A stretch of DNA of 7,208 nt from assembly GCA_046539045.1 (NCBI GenBank), contig JBKHHU010000173.1:1-7208 (forward strand). Reading direction: 5' to 3'. Shown in pieces: positions 4,786 to 7,208 of the stretch. A program made the translations under genes and the position numbers. This stretch comes from JBKHHU01 sp046539045 (GTDB taxonomy: Bacteria > Planctomycetota > Phycisphaerae > SM23-33). Positions within the stretch are counted from its first letter, which is position 1, and the number at the start of each line of letters is the position of its first letter. The notes beneath the pieces were generated by a model. The model worked only from the letters and a program-made list of their open reading frames with translations, ran no database searches and was not told the origin of the DNA.

Positions 4786-5826
4786 TTACTGTTGTTCGTC
4801 GAACAGGCCGTCGCCGGCGGAGGGGGGCAGCTTCCTGATCTTCAGATGCTCGTAGGCCTTGATGGTCACCAGTCGCCCGCGCCGGGTCCTTGCCAGCAGC
4901 CCCTGCTGAAGCAGGTAGGGCTCCACGACGTCCACCAGCGTGTCTGTCTCCTCACCCAGCGTCGCTGCCACCGCCTCGATTCCGACCGGTCCGCCGTTGT
5001 AGGTGTCGATGATGACCTTCAGGAAGCGGCGGTCGAGTTCGTCCAGGCCGAGCTGGTCGATACCCTCCAGTTTCAGGGCCGCGTCGACGACCGACTCCGT
5101 GAGCTTCCCGTCGGCTTTGACCTGGGCATAATCTCGACAGCGTCGCAGCAGCCGGTTGGCGATCCGGGGCGTGCCGCGAGCCCGGCGGGCGAGCTTCTGC
5201 AGCGCCTTTTCATCGTAGTCGGTCTCGAGCATCTCTGCCGACATCCGGCAGCGGTCGGTCAGGTCCTCGGGGTTCCAGAACTCCAGATGGTGCGTGATCC
5301 CGAACCGCGTCCGCAACGGCGGGCTGAGCATCCCGGCCCGCGTGGTCGCCCCGATCAGCGTAAAGGGCTTGAGCGGAAGGTTGATCGTCCGGGAATGCAT
5401 CCCCGAATCGACCACGAAATCGACCTTGTAGTCTTCCATCGCAGGGTAGATGTACTCTTCCACGCTGCGGGCGAGGCGGTGGATCTCGTCGATGAACAGC
5501 ACGTCCCCGCTTTCCAGGTTGGTCAGGATGCCGATCAGGTCGCTTGGGCGCGTCAGCGCGGGCCCGGAGGTGACCTTGATGGTGCTTTCCATCTCGGAAG
5601 CGATGACGTGGGCGAGTGTGGTTTTGCCCAGGCCCGGAGGCCCGTGCAGCAGCACGTGTTCCATCGGCTCGCCGCGCTGTTTGGAAGCCTGGATGGAGAT
5701 CTCCAGCTTCTCGCGCAGGAGCCCGAGCCCGATGCACTGCTCGAGCGTTTCCGGGCGGAGTGCAACGTTGAATTTCTCGTCTTCGACTCCCGTGGACTGG
5801 GAGGAGATGATCTTCTCGCGTGCCAT
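4786..5826 (-). CDS. ruvB: Holliday junction branch migration helicase RuvB
   Basis: RuvB is the hexameric AAA+ motor that pumps DNA through the RuvA-bound Holliday junction in recombinational repair. At 346 residues it is the usual length. The Walker A motif G-P-P-G-L-G-K-T-T is at 62-70, Walker B F-I-D-E-I-H-R-L at 111-118, the sensor 1 region I-G-A-T-T-R-A-G at 158-165, the arginine finger within L-R-T-R-F-G (R174), and sensor 2 G-T-P-R-I-A-N-R-L-L-R-R at 218-229. The C-terminal winged helix (about 265-335) is intact, with G-G-P-V-G-I-E and P-Y-L-L-Q-Q-G. One oddity is I-G-L at 32-34, where the family normally has a conserved I-G-Q or V-G-Q. It is the last gene of ruvCAB, 35 bp after ruvA, with only a weak ribosome site, so translation may depend on the upstream gene. 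Confidence 0.98.
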   Translation of the reverse strand: MAREKIISSQSTGVEDEKFNVALRPETLEQCIGLGLLREKLEISIQASKQRGEPMEHVLLHGPPGLGKTTLAHVIASEMESTIKVTSGPALTRPSDLIGILTNLESGDVLFIDEIHRLARSVEEYIYPAMEDYKVDFVVDSGMHSRTINLPLKPFTLIGATTRAGMLSPPLRTRFGITHHLEFWNPEDLTDRCRMSAEMLETDYDEKALQKLARRARGTPRIANRLLRRCRDYAQVKADGKLTESVVDAALKLEGIDQLGLDELDRRFLKVIIDTYNGGPVGIEAVAATLGEETDTLVDVVEPYLLQQGLLARTRRGRLVTIKAYEHLKIRKLPPSAGDGLFDEQQ

Positions 5827-5861
5827 GGTCTGCTATTTCCGGAGCGTGCCTTCCGTGGGCG

Positions 5862-6494
5862 TCAGCCCTTGGCGGCTCCTGCTTTGAGGCGATAGGCCTG
5901 CTTGATAATTTCCTCGGGGGAATCCATTTCCGGGTCGACAGCCAGCACGCGCTCGACCAGTGCGGCAGCGTCGATTCGTTTCTCGCCGAGCTGGACCAGT
6001 ACGGAGATGGCCTCTTCGCCGGCTTCGCTGAGCGCTTCACCGGTCGGACCGGAGGTAGCGGGTCCGGCGAATTCGTCCAGCTTCCCGTGCAGTTCGGTGA
6101 TGATGCGCTCGGCCATGCGTTTGCCGATCTCGGGCAGCGTCTGCAACTGCTTGACGTCCTTTGCCTGGATGGCGGCGGCTACCTCGGCAGGGGGATTCAC
6201 CAGCGCCCGGAGGGCTTTGCGGATGCCGACACCCTTGACGGTGGTGAAGACGCGGAAGAAATCGCGATCGGTCTCGTTCAGAAAGCCGATCAGGGCCGGC
6301 TCCTGCTGCCCGCGGGTGGGGTCACCTTCGAAGTAGTGAATCGTGTACAGCATCACGTCCTGGCCGACCTTGCGACTCAGCCTGCCCGTGTCATAGGCAC
6401 AGATGCGCACCTCGTACCAGAGGCCTGCATGAGTGTCGACCAGGGCCCGGCCGGTGGCAATTTCGTCCAATCGTCCTGCAATTCTGGCTATCAT
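5862..6494 (-). CDS. ruvA: Holliday junction DNA-binding protein RuvA
   Basis: RuvA forms a tetramer that holds the Holliday junction flat and recruits RuvB. The 210 residues include an N-terminal OB-fold (1-72, starting M-I-A-R-I-A-G-R-L), two helix-hairpin-helix motifs (F-F-R-V-F-T-T-V-K-G-V-G near 79-90, and L-Q-T-L-P-E-I-G-K-R-M-A-E-R-I near 117-131), a flexible linker rich in G, P and T (about 140-155), and the RuvB-binding third domain (about 156-205). The loop that carries the acidic pin in E. coli (E55, D56) is about five residues longer here, E-G-D-P-T-R-G-Q-Q-E at 56-65, still with acidic residues. The start has AGGA 7 nt upstream and matches the family's first residue. It lies 38 bp after ruvC and 35 bp before ruvB. 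Confidence 0.97.
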   Translation of the reverse strand: MIARIAGRLDEIATGRALVDTHAGLWYEVRICAYDTGRLSRKVGQDVMLYTIHYFEGDPTRGQQEPALIGFLNETDRDFFRVFTTVKGVGIRKALRALVNPPAEVAAAIQAKDVKQLQTLPEIGKRMAERIITELHGKLDEFAGPATSGPTGEALSEAGEEAISVLVQLGEKRIDAAALVERVLAVDPEMDSPEEIIKQAYRLKAGAAKG

Positions 6495-6532
6495 GCCGCA
6501 ATCCTAACAGAATGCGAATTCGTTGCAAGCGT

Positions 6533-7024
6533 TCACACGGCGATCCGCCCTGCGCAGAGGGCGATGGCGATCGCGTCGGACACGTCGTTGGGCGTCGGCG
6601 GTTCCGGCAGGCCGAACAGGTGCTGCACGGCGATCTGGACCTGGCGCTTGTTTGCGTGCCCGTTGCCGGTGAGGTTCTTTTTGACCTTGGTCGCCGGTAC
6701 GTTGCAGACCGGCACGCCCTGGTTCTGGGCGGCCAGCAGGATGACCCCGCGGGCGTGACCCATGAGGATGCTGGTCCGCGGGTGGGCGTAGTGGGCGTAA
6801 AGCTTCTCCACGGCCATCATGTCCGGCTCGTGATCGCCGAGGACCTCCGTTACGTCCAGGTGGATCTGCCGCAGACGCTCGGGCATGGAAGCTCGGGTGC
6901 GGGTCTTGATGGCCCCCGCTTCCACGATGGCCGGCCTGCTCCCGGTGAAATCAACCACTCCGTATCCGGTGGTATGCAGGCCCGGGTCGATCCCGAGTAT
7001 GCGATATGCCGACGTCCGTGTCAT
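6533..7024 (-). CDS. ruvC: Crossover junction endodeoxyribonuclease RuvC
   Basis: RuvC is the dimeric resolvase that makes paired nicks across a Holliday junction. With the start at 7024 it has 163 residues, slightly shorter than the E. coli enzyme. The catalytic carboxylates are present: D13 in R-I-L-G-I-D-P-G, E73 in A-V-E-K-L-Y-A-H-Y, and D147 and D150 in N-D-V-S-D-A-I-A-I-A-L. The DNA-contacting stretch K-K-N-L-T-G-N-G-H-A-N-K-R-Q-V-Q (115-130) is normal. The block Y-A-H-Y-A-H-P-R-T-S-I-L-M-G-H-A-R-G replaces the more familiar K-N-x-x-S-A-x-x-L-G-Q-A-R-G and resembles planctomycete RuvC. The frame is open 40 codons further upstream, but those residues match nothing in the family. The chosen ATG has no clear ribosome site, and a TACAAT box lies 7 nt before it, so the mRNA may be leaderless. 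Confidence 0.95.
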   Translation of the reverse strand: MTRTSAYRILGIDPGLHTTGYGVVDFTGSRPAIVEAGAIKTRTRASMPERLRQIHLDVTEVLGDHEPDMMAVEKLYAHYAHPRTSILMGHARGVILLAAQNQGVPVCNVPATKVKKNLTGNGHANKRQVQIAVQHLFGLPEPPTPNDVSDAIAIALCAGRIAV

Positions 7025-7031
7025 GGACGGG

Positions 7032-7061
7032 ATTGTACCCGAGCAAACCGACACAGGGCAG
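7032..7061 (-). promoter_or_regulatory. Candidate promoter of the ruvCAB operon
   Basis: TACAAT on the minus strand (7032-7037) matches the -10 consensus at five of six positions. CTGCCC (7056-7061), 18 bp upstream, is a weak -35 (three of six). The -10 box ends 7 nt before the ruvC ATG, so transcription would begin at or next to the start codon. Confidence 0.45.
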
Positions 7062-7115
7062 GAAAATCCGGGGTCATGGAGCATGAGATAGAAGACAACA
7101 GACAGGAAACCGGAA

Positions 7116-7142
7116 GCAGCCGGAACAATCCGTCCCGGCTGC
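7116..7142 (-). terminator. Possible intrinsic terminator upstream of ruvC
   Basis: GCAGCCGG (7116-7123) pairs perfectly with CCGGCTGC (7135-7142) around an 11-nt loop. On the minus strand the stem is followed by a pyrimidine-rich stretch (TTCCGGTTTCC, then CTGTTGTCTTC), a loose version of the usual T-run. It would separate ruvCAB from whatever lies upstream on the same strand. Confidence 0.5.
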
Positions 7143-7145
7143 ACT

Positions 7146-7208
7146 TTAGGGCTTGTCGGACCGGCTGGGAGTAGAGAGGTAAACTACCGGTAAGGTCATA
7201 CAGATCCC
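7146..7208 (-). CDS. Possible 3' end of an upstream gene (very short, uncertain)
   Basis: A minus-strand frame is open from the window edge to a TAA at 7146-7148 and would encode the last 20 residues of a protein, ending S-T-P-S-R-S-D-K-P. Nothing in it is recognisable. The only support is position: the stop falls 4 bp before the terminator-like hairpin at 7116-7142. It may equally be non-coding. Confidence 0.2.
   Translation of the reverse strand, partial: GICMTLPVVYLSTPSRSDKP

Noticed and set aside
4732..5895. A 387-codon open frame on the plus strand
   Set aside because: It is antisense to ruvB, whose motifs are all intact, and starts inside the inverted-repeat element. It is a GC-driven shadow.

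Overview
The window is GC-rich bacterial DNA that fits a member of the Planctomycetota, probably from the phylum's less-studied environmental lineages. Three observations support this. RuvC and RuvA carry sequence variants I associate with planctomycetes (Y-A-H-Y-x-H-P-R-T after the second catalytic residue of RuvC; an extended loop before the helix-hairpin-helix domain of RuvA). A secreted protein carries the short F-x-x-R-x-x-A HEAT-like segment and the L-T-G...W-R tail common in that phylum. The intergenic gaps hold degenerate hairpin repeats of the sort seen there. The assignment is inference from family knowledge; no database was searched.

Layout. Positions 1-470 contain no convincing gene. 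They hold two copies of a ~105-bp direct repeat flanking a cassette of GC-rich hairpins. Positions 471-3829 hold three minus-strand genes, transcribed in this order: a secreted protein of unknown function (2636-3829); a glycosyltransferase of the DUF3524/GTDC1 (tRNA-queuosine mannosyltransferase) family (1518-2639), which overlaps the preceding gene by ATGA; and an AsmA-like membrane-anchored protein with an acidic tail (471-1418), which has its own candidate promoter. Across a 139-bp divergent promoter region lies a plus-strand cysteine-cluster protein of the DUF3109/YkgJ type (3969-4544). A 241-bp convergent gap follows, packed with hairpins and inverted repeat elements. Positions 4786-7024 hold the minus-strand operon ruvC-ruvA-ruvB.

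Function. RuvAB drives branch migration at Holliday junctions and RuvC cleaves them; the three adjacent genes with 35-38 nt gaps are a standard complete set. No biochemical link is visible between them and the rest of the window. The secreted protein and the glycosyltransferase are probably co-translated. If the glycosyltransferase is orthologous in function to animal QTMAN, the organism may make mannosyl-queuosine or a related sugar-modified tRNA base, which is the most interesting lead here. The second lead is the family of small structured repeats in the gaps, including a 16-nt motif found just downstream of two unrelated genes.

I did not find a CRISPR array, tRNA, rRNA, transposase or defence system.
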